Shown here piece by piece: positions 43,916 through 53,300 of a stretch of DNA of 64,000 nt. The stretch is from an uncultured Lewinella sp. (GTDB taxonomy: Bacteria > Bacteroidota > Bacteroidia > Chitinophagales > Saprospiraceae). The number at the start of each line of letters is the position of its first letter. The stretch's first letter is position 1. Below the pieces are notes generated by a model. It was given only the letters and a program-made list of their open reading frames with translations, was not told where the DNA came from and searched no databases. The translations under genes and the position numbers were made by a program. The DNA lies in NCBI GenBank assembly GCA_937873655.1, contig CALMYQ010000092.1:161742-225741 (forward strand). The letters run 5' to 3'.

Positions 43916-45715
43916 ATGGAAGATACGGTGATCAAAAAAGACACCTTGCACGGTGGCCAGTTCCTGGTCCGAAACAGCACCCCGGAAGATATTTTCATCC
44001 CTGAGGAGATGAACGAAGAACAGCGGATGATCCGGGAGATGGTGACGGATTTTCTGAAGAATGAGTTCATGCCCAATATGCTGAAAGTGGACGGGCAGCA
44101 GGACAATATCACGCCCAGATTGCTGGACAAGCTGGGCGAATTGGGGTTGCTGGGCGCCCATATGCCGGAAACGTACGGCGGCATGGCGCTCGACGAGAAC
44201 ACCAATACCATCATCGGCGACGCCCTCGGGCCGGCCAATTCCTTTACGGTCAGCTTTGCGGCGCATACCGGCATCGGCATGTTGCCCATCTTATACTTCG
44301 GTACGGAAGAACAAAAACAGCAATACCTGCCCCGGTTGATCTCCGGTGAATTGAAAGCGTCTTATTGCCTGACGGAACCCGGCTCCGGTTCGGATGCCCT
44401 GGCTGCCAAAACACGCGCCGACCTCAGCCCTGACGGAAAACATTACGTGTTGAACGGCCAGAAAATGTGGATCACCAATGCCGGGTTCGCCGATCTTTTC
44501 ATCGTTTTTGCGCAGGTGGGCGGCGATAAATTCACCGGATTCATTGTGGAGCGCCAGTCGGAAGGCCTGACCCTGGGCGCCGAAGAGCACAAGCTCGGCA
44601 TCCACGGATCTTCCACGCGGCAGGTATTCTTTGAAAACGTGAAAGTGCCGGCCGATAACCTGCTCGGCGAGACCGGCAAGGGGCACCTGATCGCGTTCAA
44701 TGCGCTGAATATCGGCCGCTTCAAGCTTTGCGTCCTGTCGATCGGCGGCGCCAAGGCCAGCATCTCCACAGCGGTGAAATACGCCAACGACCGCATCCAG
44801 TTCAAGACCCCCATTTCCTCATTCGGCGCCATTCAGTACAAACTGGCCGAACAAGCCATCCGGGCCTTTGCCGTGGAGAGCGCCATGTACCGGGTATCGA
44901 ACCTGCTGCAGGAGAAAAAGGCCGCTTTGGAGGCTGAAGGCCTGGGATTTGCGGAAGCCAAGTTGAAAGCCGCTGAGGAATACGCCATCGAATGCGCCAT
45001 CCTGAAAGTGGCCGGTTCGGAAGCGCTGGATTATATCGTGGATGAAACCCTCCAGGTCCACGGCGGCATGGGGTACTCCGAAGAAGGCACCTCGGCCCGC
45101 GCCTACCGCGATGCCCGGATCAACCGCATCTACGAAGGCACCAACGAGATCAACCGCCTGCTGACGGTGGACATGCTGTTCAAACGCGCGCTGAAAGGCG
45201 CCATCGATATCGTCGGACCGGCCTGGGCGGTGCAGAAGGAACTGGCCGCCATGCCCGGTTTCGAAACGGTGGAAGGCGCATACGGCCAGGAAGAAAAGGC
45301 TGTTCAGGATTTCAAGAAGATCATCCTGATGGTCGCCGGCGCCGCTGCCAAAATGCAGATGGACGGCAAGCTCAACCTCAAGGAAGAGCAGATGGTCGTG
45401 ATGAACGTAGCCGACCTGATGATCGACGCCTTCGTGGCCGAATCGCTGCTGCTGCGGGTGCAGAAACTGGCCGGAATGGACAAAAAGCACGGCCAGGAGG
45501 TATACGATGCCATGCTCAAAGTATATATCAACGACGCCTCGGCCCGCATCCAGAAAAACGCCGCCGACGCCTTGGCTTCCTTCGCCGAGGGCGACCTGTT
45601 GCGCACGTTCCAGATGGGCCTGAAGCGGTTTGCGAAATACCCGGCTGTGAATGTGCGGGATGCGCGGCGGCGGATTGCGGGTACGTTGATTGAGGCTGGG
45701 GAGTATTGTTTTTGA
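43916..45715 (+). CDS. Acyl-CoA dehydrogenase (long form with C-terminal extension)
   Basis: The 599-residue protein has the full acyl-CoA dehydrogenase plan. The N-terminal helical domain is first (EEMNEEQRMIREMVTDFL), then the beta domain with YCLTEPGSGSDALAAKT and KMWITNAGFADLFIVFA. The flavin-binding C-terminal helices carry QVHGGMGYSEEGTSARAYRD and INRIYEGTNEINR, whose Glu is the likely catalytic base as in VLCAD-like enzymes. An additional 170-residue helical tail resembles VLCAD/ACAD9 types found in Bacteroidota. It oxidises acyl-CoA in fatty-acid breakdown with electron-transfer flavoprotein as acceptor. A strong hairpin follows its stop. Confidence 0.95.
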   Translation: MEDTVIKKDTLHGGQFLVRNSTPEDIFIPEEMNEEQRMIREMVTDFLKNEFMPNMLKVDGQQDNITPRLLDKLGELGLLGAHMPETYGGMALDENTNTIIGDALGPANSFTVSFAAHTGIGMLPILYFGTEEQKQQYLPRLISGELKASYCLTEPGSGSDALAAKTRADLSPDGKHYVLNGQKMWITNAGFADLFIVFAQVGGDKFTGFIVERQSEGLTLGAEEHKLGIHGSSTRQVFFENVKVPADNLLGETGKGHLIAFNALNIGRFKLCVLSIGGAKASISTAVKYANDRIQFKTPISSFGAIQYKLAEQAIRAFAVESAMYRVSNLLQEKKAALEAEGLGFAEAKLKAAEEYAIECAILKVAGSEALDYIVDETLQVHGGMGYSEEGTSARAYRDARINRIYEGTNEINRLLTVDMLFKRALKGAIDIVGPAWAVQKELAAMPGFETVEGAYGQEEKAVQDFKKIILMVAGAAAKMQMDGKLNLKEEQMVVMNVADLMIDAFVAESLLLRVQKLAGMDKKHGQEVYDAMLKVYINDASARIQKNAADALASFAEGDLLRTFQMGLKRFAKYPAVNVRDARRRIAGTLIEAGEYCF

Positions 45716-45722
45716 GTTGAAA

Positions 45723-45753
45723 GGTAGCAGGCATTTTCGGAATGCCTGCTACC
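45723..45753 (+). terminator. Strong hairpin behind the acyl-CoA dehydrogenase gene
   Basis: A perfect 13-bp stem, GGTAGCAGGCATT (45723-45735) with AATGCCTGCTACC (45741-45753), closes a TTCGG loop 7 bp after the stop. There is no clear U-tract on the plus strand, so termination may be inefficient, or the hairpin may protect the 3' end. Confidence 0.65.
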
Positions 45754-45846
45754 TGCGTGTTCGGATCAGTTCTCCTGCAATTTAAGGTAACTCCCCGTCA
45801 GCAGGCTATTCCATAAACGCGTCGGCTGAAAGGGTTTCGGCTCAAG

Positions 45847-46056
45847 TTGGGGGTAGCCGCGTCGCGTCGGAGACGCTCGCGAACGGAGGGGGCCGCAGAG
45901 CGAGATGCGGGTCCGTTCAAAAAGTGATTTGCACGCAAAGGCGCCAAGACGCAAAGCTTTGATTTTCATCACGCTGCGCGCGCTTAAAATCGGGTTGACA
46001 CAAAATGCTGAACAGGATTTGGGGGTAGCCGAATCGCGTCGGAGATGCTCGCGAAC
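45847..46056 (+). repeat. 210-bp direct repeat, left boundary of the conflict/DGR island
   Basis: This segment and 56042-56251 are the same length and differ at about nine positions by eye. It contains one full two-hairpin element (45841-45884), a 105-bp element (45915-46019, with GTTCAAAAAGTGATTTGCAC) and a partial second two-hairpin element (46021-46056). The same order occurs on the right, so the two copies share one origin. Confidence 0.9.
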
Positions 46057-46057
46057 C

Positions 46058-46237
46058 AGGCAAACCGATGGATACCTGGAAGATATCAAGGTACTGGTAG
46101 CTCGGTATTTGTTTGCCAGGGCCCGGGCAAAAGCCGACAAGATCTGGGATGAGAAACAATATACGGATGAATTGATATTGGAATTGTTAGCGAAAGATGG
46201 GAATCGACTTTCCAAAAAGCAACCTGTTGGGGTATGA
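46058..46237 (+). pseudogene. Remnant of a small protein fused to the repeat boundary
   Basis: Codons from 46058 read TDGYLEDIKVLVARYLFARA and end NRLSKKQPVGV. This looks like the C-terminal part of a small helical protein; there is no start codon and the upstream bases are repeat sequence. It may be a gene cut by insertion of the repeat or island. The family is not recognised. Confidence 0.35.
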
Positions 46238-46352
46238 ACCCTTCAGGGAGATTTTGGCGGATATTTAGCGCTGTACGGGTCTTGTTGTTTGGTTATTCTG
46301 AAAATTTTCCCATATTTAGCCTCCGGATTTGAAAATTAGACCTTGAACCTGT

Positions 46353-48293
46353 ATGGCTACTGTTTATCTGACGTATGCAAATAATCCTGCCGACCCCTCG
46401 TTATCCAGTCTAAAGGAAGAACGAAATGACGTAGGCCGTTCCCTGGATTCCTGCCAAAAAAATGGGCGAATTATTCTCCGACAGGAAGACAATACGGAAT
46501 TAAACGAAGTTCTCACAGGCCTCAACCGGCATTGCGCCGATTTAATTATTTTTGGTTTCAGCGGCCACGCAGGCAAGGCCACCCTTTCTTTTACAGATAA
46601 AGACGGCAATGGTTCTACAATCGCCCACCTGCTTCGTAAGGAGGCCTGTCCGCACTTGAAACTGGTGTTGCTCAACGGCTGCGCTACCTTAGGACAAGTT
46701 GCTGCGTTGGAGGAAGCGGGGGTACCTATCATTATTGCTACCAACGCTCCGGTAGGTGATAAAGCGGCCAAAGATTTTGCGGTTCTGTTTTTTGAAAATC
46801 TCGCCGGAGGAAAAACGGTGCGTTTCGCTTTTGAACAAGCCAGGGCAACTTTTTCGGCAACAGCCGGAAAAGCGGACCCTTTTTTGATCCCTTCCGGAGA
46901 AAACCGGGGGATGGTTTTTAGAGAAGCGAAAGACAAGGCCAAACCGGCCTGGGTGTTTTCATGCAAGGAAAAACGTTTTGAGGAATGGACGTTAGAGATG
47001 GGGATTAGGGATCCCAAACCTATGCTATCCTCAATTCAAGAGGGAAATTCATGCATCAGGTTTCTTCTGATTGGGAAAAAATATTCGATTGCATTGGAAG
47101 GAAAATTTACCCAAGAAATAGAACAGGGTACGCTGGCTATTTATTCCATTGATTTGGAAGAAGTCACTCTGAATAGAGAGAAAGTAGAAAGAGAACTTCG
47201 GAGTGCAGATGCGGTAGTATTCACAGTTGATGAGATCAGTTTTCCCCGGTATTGGAATAGTGATGCCTTTGCTTACACAAAAAGCATCATTATAGAAATA
47301 GGGTTGAAAACGGTGTTTTTAAAAGATGTTTGCACCGACGAAGATGTAGAGCGTTACTCAGTGGATGTCGGCCAGAAAGATGAAGCTGTTATCATTCCTC
47401 GAATGAAGGGTTGCGACCTTGCACAATGCTTTGAAGCTTTTGGAACAGCGGCAGGATATAAAAATCTTCATGCAGAGTTAGAAAGTGATGTTTTAAAACC
47501 ATTCAAAAAAAGATTTTCAATAGTTACAGAGCGATTGATTTCTGAAATTGAAGATTTCGACCTCAGAGAACAAAATAAGTTTTTTGGAGAATGGGAACCT
47601 AAAAAAAAGGTAACGCTGGTTTGCATGGAGGGGACCTCCAAATGCGGCTTAAATCTCCTGTTTCAAAAATTTATTGGGCATGTAGGAAAAGAATTGGATG
47701 GGCAAAGATTCGGTTTAGACTTTCGTTCGCATGAAGGTGCCGTGGAGAATAAGGAAATATTGCTTTCCAAACTTTATTTCCATTTATTCAGAAGTAAACA
47801 GGAAAAACCAGTATCTGCTGAATTATTTTATCCTCGGTTTATTGAAAAGCTAGAAGAAAATCCACTCTGTCTTATTTTTGATGACCCGCAATTAACGCTG
47901 AATGGCCCAAAATTGCTGGTAGATTTTTGGAAGGAGTTAATCGGCAAATTGGAAAACGCAAACGAGGAAATTAAACCCTTATTTATTGTTGTAATCAACC
48001 GCTCCTTTGATAAAGGGCTAAGATTTTCAGAATATGTTCAAAACTTGTTAGATTCAGATATTTTAGAAATTCCATTAATTCCAAGAGTTGAACCAATCAC
48101 CCCTGGAATATTCGGAGAATGGTTTGGCAGCAAAAAACCTCGATTGCAGCAACATGCAGAAATGCAAGCCCTGAGGGATAATGCTGAAGATGTATTAAGA
48201 GATCCTTATCTCGAACCGGTAATCGGAGAAATTTGCAATGCGCTTGGGTATCCTCAACTTCATTCAATGATCTTTAAAGAACCACTGGCATGA
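46353..48293 (+). CDS. CHAT-domain (caspase-like) protease fused to a degenerate P-loop NTPase domain
   Basis: The 646-residue protein begins with a CHAT domain (residues 1-190). The catalytic His72 lies in IIFGFSGHAGKA and Cys110 in LVLLNGCATLGQV, the CHAT dyad. Residues about 200-400 are unassigned; a segment with RFLLIGKKYSIALEGK may be a small second domain. From about residue 415 comes a P-loop NTPase-like domain whose Walker A position reads MEGTSKCGLNLL, with no GK(S/T); such inactive STAND-like domains are reported in conflict systems. Its stop overlaps the MoxR start by 4 bp (ATGA), so expression is coupled. I infer an effector protease held inactive until its partners signal. Base composition is more AT-rich than the neighbours. 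Confidence 0.85.
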   Translation: MATVYLTYANNPADPSLSSLKEERNDVGRSLDSCQKNGRIILRQEDNTELNEVLTGLNRHCADLIIFGFSGHAGKATLSFTDKDGNGSTIAHLLRKEACPHLKLVLLNGCATLGQVAALEEAGVPIIIATNAPVGDKAAKDFAVLFFENLAGGKTVRFAFEQARATFSATAGKADPFLIPSGENRGMVFREAKDKAKPAWVFSCKEKRFEEWTLEMGIRDPKPMLSSIQEGNSCIRFLLIGKKYSIALEGKFTQEIEQGTLAIYSIDLEEVTLNREKVERELRSADAVVFTVDEISFPRYWNSDAFAYTKSIIIEIGLKTVFLKDVCTDEDVERYSVDVGQKDEAVIIPRMKGCDLAQCFEAFGTAAGYKNLHAELESDVLKPFKKRFSIVTERLISEIEDFDLREQNKFFGEWEPKKKVTLVCMEGTSKCGLNLLFQKFIGHVGKELDGQRFGLDFRSHEGAVENKEILLSKLYFHLFRSKQEKPVSAELFYPRFIEKLEENPLCLIFDDPQLTLNGPKLLVDFWKELIGKLENANEEIKPLFIVVINRSFDKGLRFSEYVQNLLDSDILEIPLIPRVEPITPGIFGEWFGSKKPRLQQHAEMQALRDNAEDVLRDPYLEPVIGEICNALGYPQLHSMIFKEPLA

Positions 48294-49234
48294 ATCCAAA
48301 ACCCTACAAAGGAGAGGCCCTCCTGACGGCAAAATATAATCTGATGCCTTATTTTCCTGACCCCAAACTCGTTCAGGCGGTGGAAGCTGCCCGCCTTTTG
48401 CGCCGTCCTTTGCTGCTTCGAGGCGAACCGGGCTGCGGGAAGACACGCCTGGCTGAGGCACTTGCTTTTGAGTTATATGGAAAAAACTTCAATCATCCGG
48501 AAGAAGGCCGCTATTTCGAATGGCATATCAAATCAACCTCAAAAGCCAAAGAGGGCATTTATACCTTTGATCACTTGGGGCGGCTGCGCGACGTGCAGGA
48601 TCCTGCGGTCGATTCACAACCGAAAGAGAAATACGTTGAATACGGACCATTGGGCAAGGCCTTTAAAGCCTCTACGGCGGATAAACCCGCTGTCCTGCTC
48701 ATCGACGAGATCGACAAGGCCGATATCGATTTTCCCAATGACCTGCTCAACGAACTGGAATGGAAACCGGGCAAAAGCATCCCGATTCCGGAATCGGGAG
48801 AGAAAATAGACATCGATTATCCACCTATCGTCATCATTACCAGCAACGACGAACGCGACCTTCCCTCAGCATTTTTACGACGCTGCATCTTTTACTATAT
48901 CGATTTCCCGGAGGAAAGTAACTTGTTAAAAATCGCCGGCGCTTATCTAAAAGAACAAACCCATACCTTGCCTGAACCGGCCCAGAAACAATTGATCAAA
49001 CAATTCAACGAAGAACGGATAAAAATGGGCTCAAGAGCCACGACGGATAAAAAGCCATCCACCAGCGAATTGCTCGACTGGCTCCAATTGTTTGCATATC
49101 ACCTGGCCTTGGGCAACCTCAAACTGAATGATCGGAATGAACTGGTGCTGCCGGACGGCGAGATCCTGTACCCTGAAGCTTTGTTTAAAACCGAAAGCGA
49201 CCTGCGTTCTGCAACCGGTAAAAAAGCAAAATAA
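48290..49234 (+). CDS. MoxR-type AAA+ ATPase
   Basis: This 314-residue protein is an AAA+ ATPase of the MoxR/dynein-like helix-2-insert group. It shows Walker A GEPGCGKT at residues 45-52 and Walker B AVLLIDEIDKAD ending near 145. The sensor 1 segment IVIITSNDERDLPSAFLRRC includes the arginine-finger region. MoxR ATPases act as chaperone-like motors together with vWA-domain proteins, and a vWA protein is encoded next. In the operon it would couple ATP use to remodelling of the CHAT or target protein. It overlaps the CHAT gene by 4 bp and is followed by the vWA gene after 4 bp, so the set is tightly coupled. Confidence 0.92.
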   Translation: MNPKPYKGEALLTAKYNLMPYFPDPKLVQAVEAARLLRRPLLLRGEPGCGKTRLAEALAFELYGKNFNHPEEGRYFEWHIKSTSKAKEGIYTFDHLGRLRDVQDPAVDSQPKEKYVEYGPLGKAFKASTADKPAVLLIDEIDKADIDFPNDLLNELEWKPGKSIPIPESGEKIDIDYPPIVIITSNDERDLPSAFLRRCIFYYIDFPEESNLLKIAGAYLKEQTHTLPEPAQKQLIKQFNEERIKMGSRATTDKKPSTSELLDWLQLFAYHLALGNLKLNDRNELVLPDGEILYPEALFKTESDLRSATGKKAK

Positions 49235-49238
49235 AAAA

Positions 49239-50381
49239 ATGGGGCCGATGCCATTGTACGGATTTTTCCAGGCGTTGAGAAAGGAAACCAACCTTTGCCT
49301 CAGCCCCGAACACTATGCGGCCTTACAGCAGCTTTTGCTCTGGTACAAGCCGGAAAAACCGGAAGATGTACTGGATTTGTGTAAATTGGTCTGGCTCCAG
49401 AATAAAAATGAAGAACCGGTTTTTATCCGGCTTTTTCAACAGCATTGGGAGCTGGAAGAACAAATATTTAGACAGACAGAAAAAGAACCGGTGCATGGGA
49501 AAGAACCCATTCCGGGTGCTGTTTTCAGCGGGCCGGAAACAGGGCGCTCAGAATCGCCTACTCTGCCGGTCAAACCACCGACAGTACCTGAACCACTGCC
49601 ATCATCCCAGCCCGAGCCAAAACCTGACCTCTCATCTGGTTATCGCGATATCTGGCTGGAATTCAGTGAAGGAGGTGAAACAGGTGAAGGAGGCATGAGC
49701 CATATTGAAGAAAACCTCAAACTTACCGACCACAACTTTATCCTTACCCCGAAATATATGCCGCTCAGTCCCCGGCATCTGCAGCAAAGCTGGCGAAGAC
49801 TGCCCAACGAAGGCCGTCGTCTGTCATCCGCGGAAATCGATCCGGCGGCAACTATTGAAAAATTGAGCCTCGATCTGGCGTTGGCCGAACCGGTCTACGC
49901 AAAAGAACGCAGCCGCCAAAACCAGGAAGCCTTTATTTTGATCGATTTCAGGGGCAGCATGACACCTTTCGAAGGGCTTTGCGATTATCTGGTTGACAAC
50001 CTACAGGATGCATTCCGCCCAGGGAAGGTTTCCCTCCTTTATTTTAATAATTTTCCGGGAGAAAAACTCTACGAAGACCAGGGACAAACCCGGGCTGTAA
50101 CCCGCGCAGAGCTGCTCAAAAAACTGACCTCCCGCACGCTGGTTTTATTCATCAGTGATGCCGGAGCGGCGCGGGGTTTTCTGCATGAGGAAAGGGTGAC
50201 CCAGACCCGTAAATTCCTGGAACTCCTGCGCAACAAAACCGGCCGCTTGCTGTGGCTAAACCCCCTGCCGGAAGAACAATGGTTCGGCGCCTCAGCAATC
50301 TACATTTCCATGTTTGTGGAGATGCTGGCAGCCACAGAAGAAGGGATGGGACAATTATCAAAGACCCTGCAAAAATTGTAA
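49239..50381 (+). CDS. vWA-like protein with proline-rich linker
   Basis: Beginning with ATG at 49239 (upstream frame overlaps MoxR), 380 residues. Residues 1-80 form a helical unit (LYGFFQALRKETNLCLSPEH), 85-135 a Pro/Glu-rich linker, and about 228-370 a von Willebrand A-like domain. Its first strand is EAFILIDFRGSMTPFEG: the metal-site motif DxSxS is altered, as Ser is replaced by Arg in D236-F-R-G-S240. The later segment LVLFISDAGAARGF fits the strand with the third MIDAS residue. vWA proteins normally bind a partner through a metal ion and work with MoxR ATPases. The altered motif suggests that metal binding is weak or lost. Confidence 0.8.
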   Translation: MGPMPLYGFFQALRKETNLCLSPEHYAALQQLLLWYKPEKPEDVLDLCKLVWLQNKNEEPVFIRLFQQHWELEEQIFRQTEKEPVHGKEPIPGAVFSGPETGRSESPTLPVKPPTVPEPLPSSQPEPKPDLSSGYRDIWLEFSEGGETGEGGMSHIEENLKLTDHNFILTPKYMPLSPRHLQQSWRRLPNEGRRLSSAEIDPAATIEKLSLDLALAEPVYAKERSRQNQEAFILIDFRGSMTPFEGLCDYLVDNLQDAFRPGKVSLLYFNNFPGEKLYEDQGQTRAVTRAELLKKLTSRTLVLFISDAGAARGFLHEERVTQTRKFLELLRNKTGRLLWLNPLPEEQWFGASAIYISMFVEMLAATEEGMGQLSKTLQKL

Positions 50382-50384
50382 GCC

Positions 50385-53300
50385 ATGGCCGAATGGAAAG
50401 ACCTCAACGCCGGACGATTGCCTGCGCCGCTGAGGGCTCGGTGGGAGGCCTTCCGTGAGGTGATTGGAGGTAGTGAGGTCTTTCCGGAGTTGGCTATATT
50501 GGCCGCTTTTCCGCCGGTGATCACCGCCCATTTATTAAGTACGCTGTTACAGAATTTTACACCTGCGGCCAGAAACATTTCCACCCTGATGGCTAATTTT
50601 TTATTGTCGCCGCTATGCCGGCCGCTGGGTAGAGGGCTGTACGAAATTTATCCGGACATTCAGGAGATGCTCCGAAATGGACTAACCGACAGGGCGCTTG
50701 AAATTCGCCTGGCTCGTTTTTTGGATAAATACCGGTTGGAATGTGCTGCAGATATACCTGGCCCAGCCATGCGGGAAGCCCTTCGCTGGACTGCTCTTTC
50801 TATATCGGATCCTGAAGCCGCCGCCAGAGAATACCTGGCCGCCTACAATGAAAACCGGATCTTGGACCTGAAACGTATGGAGGCCTGGCAAGGCATGAGC
50901 GTCAATCCGGGAAAAGGCGCCCCCAACCCCTACCAGGCAGCCGTGCAACTGGTGCGCGGCATCCGCAGATTTGAAGCCGGAGAAAAAGCAGGTGCGGACG
51001 TGGAAAAACTCCGGGAGTTGAAGTCAATGCTGCAAACGGAAGAAGGCGGAAACCGGATCAAAACCAGGGTGCCGGAAGGGTTGTGGGATTGGCTTCAGAT
51101 GAACAACTCTGGACAAAAAGAAGAAGATACACCCAGGAATGAATACACGCTGAAGGTCCATATTTTGTTTGAAACGGATTCGGATATCAACGGCGTAATG
51201 GAAAAAGCTTTCGGCGTAATGGGTAATTTTTCCGGGAAAGCTTTCGAAAGCGTACAAGGCACCTATATCCGCGAAAAGGATACCTTCCATATCAATTATT
51301 GGGTTGCCGATGAATGCGGATTGCCGGGCGTTACGGATAACCTTTGGATGACGGAAAACGGACTTTATTTTGTCGTAATTGACTACCATTCTGCATTGCC
51401 TGAACAAAATTCCCGGCAGGCTGTAGCGTTGAGAAAATTACTGGACCGCTTTAAAGTCCGGTTGCCGAAAGGCACTCAAATATTTTTAATCCTTGTCCTG
51501 ACTGGGGAATATAACTTTGATGAAAAAGCGGATGAAGAATTAAAAAATACGCTCAGAGATGAAGAAATAATCCTTACCATCGACCCAAGTAACCCAAACG
51601 CCGGCATTTGGCAGGATTTCATCCGCGATACAGCTTATAAAGCAGGTGGGTTGACCGATCAAGTAAGACAAGAATTCGCGAACCTGAAAAACCTTTCCGA
51701 AGGCATCTTCACAGCTGGCGAACTGGCTAAACGAGCTGGCATTAATTTGTCTGAGCCGGACTTAACAATTAACAATTTCACCCAACTTGCTGTCAAATCA
51801 GGAGCTGCAATTAGCGAAGGACGATTGCCCAATGAGGTTTCTGAGGATATACTGATGGTTACCGGCATTGACCTTTTCCTCCAAAATCTGACGCCCCTGT
51901 TCCGGGTTGACCAACCCTGGAATGCCGGCTCTTCTACGGTAAATATCGACAACCTTAAAGGCTATCATGACCCCGAATGGACGGCGCAAATCCTGGAAAG
52001 CTATTGCCTGCTGCATAAAGCTGACCAAGGGCTTATAGAGATCCCGTGGCGCGTAAAGGATACCTATACGGCCCCAATCATAGACCGGAAAAAAGAAAAG
52101 GTCCAATACCTCACCTTTTTCCCCGAGCCTTTCTGCGAAGATCTCCTGTTTCAGTTTCAGGCCTGGATAAAAAAGCAATTCCCATACGCGCCTGTCCATT
52201 TATCCCGAAATGAATTTGCGCTGGAGCTATCAGAAACCATATCGGAATTGGTTGTAATGGTCGAGTTGGAAGAAATGGAAGAAGCCTTTAAAACCCTGCA
52301 AAGGCTTGCGGGTGATTGGAGATTAAGTCAACAGCAAAATGCTTTATTCGGTCTGTACGATAAATACAGGGACAATGAAAAGAAATTAGTCGAACAGAAG
52401 ATCAGTAGAAATTATTATCAACAGGTTAAAAATAACGTAAAAGCAACCCTGAATGCTTTAATTAATGAACTCCCCATAGCTCAATTCAGCAAGGAAATCC
52501 TGAAGATCGAAGGATTTCTCAGCCAGGGCAACAAAACCCTTGTGCTGCAATTGGCAGGCAATACCAGCGAACCTGAGGTGAAATATTGGATCAATCAGTT
52601 CAGTAATTTCCAACTCCGTTATTTCCCAGGCCTCACCTATACCCTCACCCAGCGCCTCATCCCCGCCTGTGCTACCCCTGAAATGGTGATCGTGGAAGCC
52701 GGCTCCTTCCAAATGGGCGACATCTTCAACGACAAGGAATACGACGATGAAAAACCGGTACACGAAGTCACCCTCAACGCCTTTTCCATCGGTAAATACC
52801 CGGTAACAATGGAGGAATACGACGCCTTCTGTGAAGCTACCGGCAGGAAAAAACCCGAAGATCAAGGTTGGGGCCGGGGCAACCGGCCCGTCATCAACGT
52901 AAACTGGTACGATGCCGTAGCCTATTGCAACTGGCTCAGCGAAATCTGGGGCCTGGAGCCAGCCTACCGGATCTCCGGCGAGCGGGTGGAATTAGACCGA
53001 AATACCAATGGCTACCGCCTGCCCACCGAAGCCGAATGGGAATTCGCCGCCCGGGCATTCTCCCCCTCCGGAGGAATAGGGCCCAAGGGCGGCGGAAACG
53101 TCCGCTTCGGCAACGGCAAAGACATCGCCGACTCGAAAGAGATCAATTTTAACCCCTCCAAAGAATATAAAAAACCTTATTCCAAAACCGGCGAATACCG
53201 CGGCCGCACCACTCCTGTCGACCAGTTTCTCCCCAACCCCCTCGGGCTGCACGATATGAGCGGTAACGTATACGAATGGTGTTGGGACTGGTTCGGAAAT

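Noticed and set aside
45905..46237. 110-codon open frame as a complete gene
   Set aside because: Its first half is translated repeat sequence found again at 56100-56279; only the last 60 codons might come from a gene.
49128..49238. Earlier start of the vWA gene inside MoxR
   Set aside because: The extra residues are MoxR codons in another frame; ATG at 49239 lies 4 bp behind the MoxR stop as the operon layout predicts.
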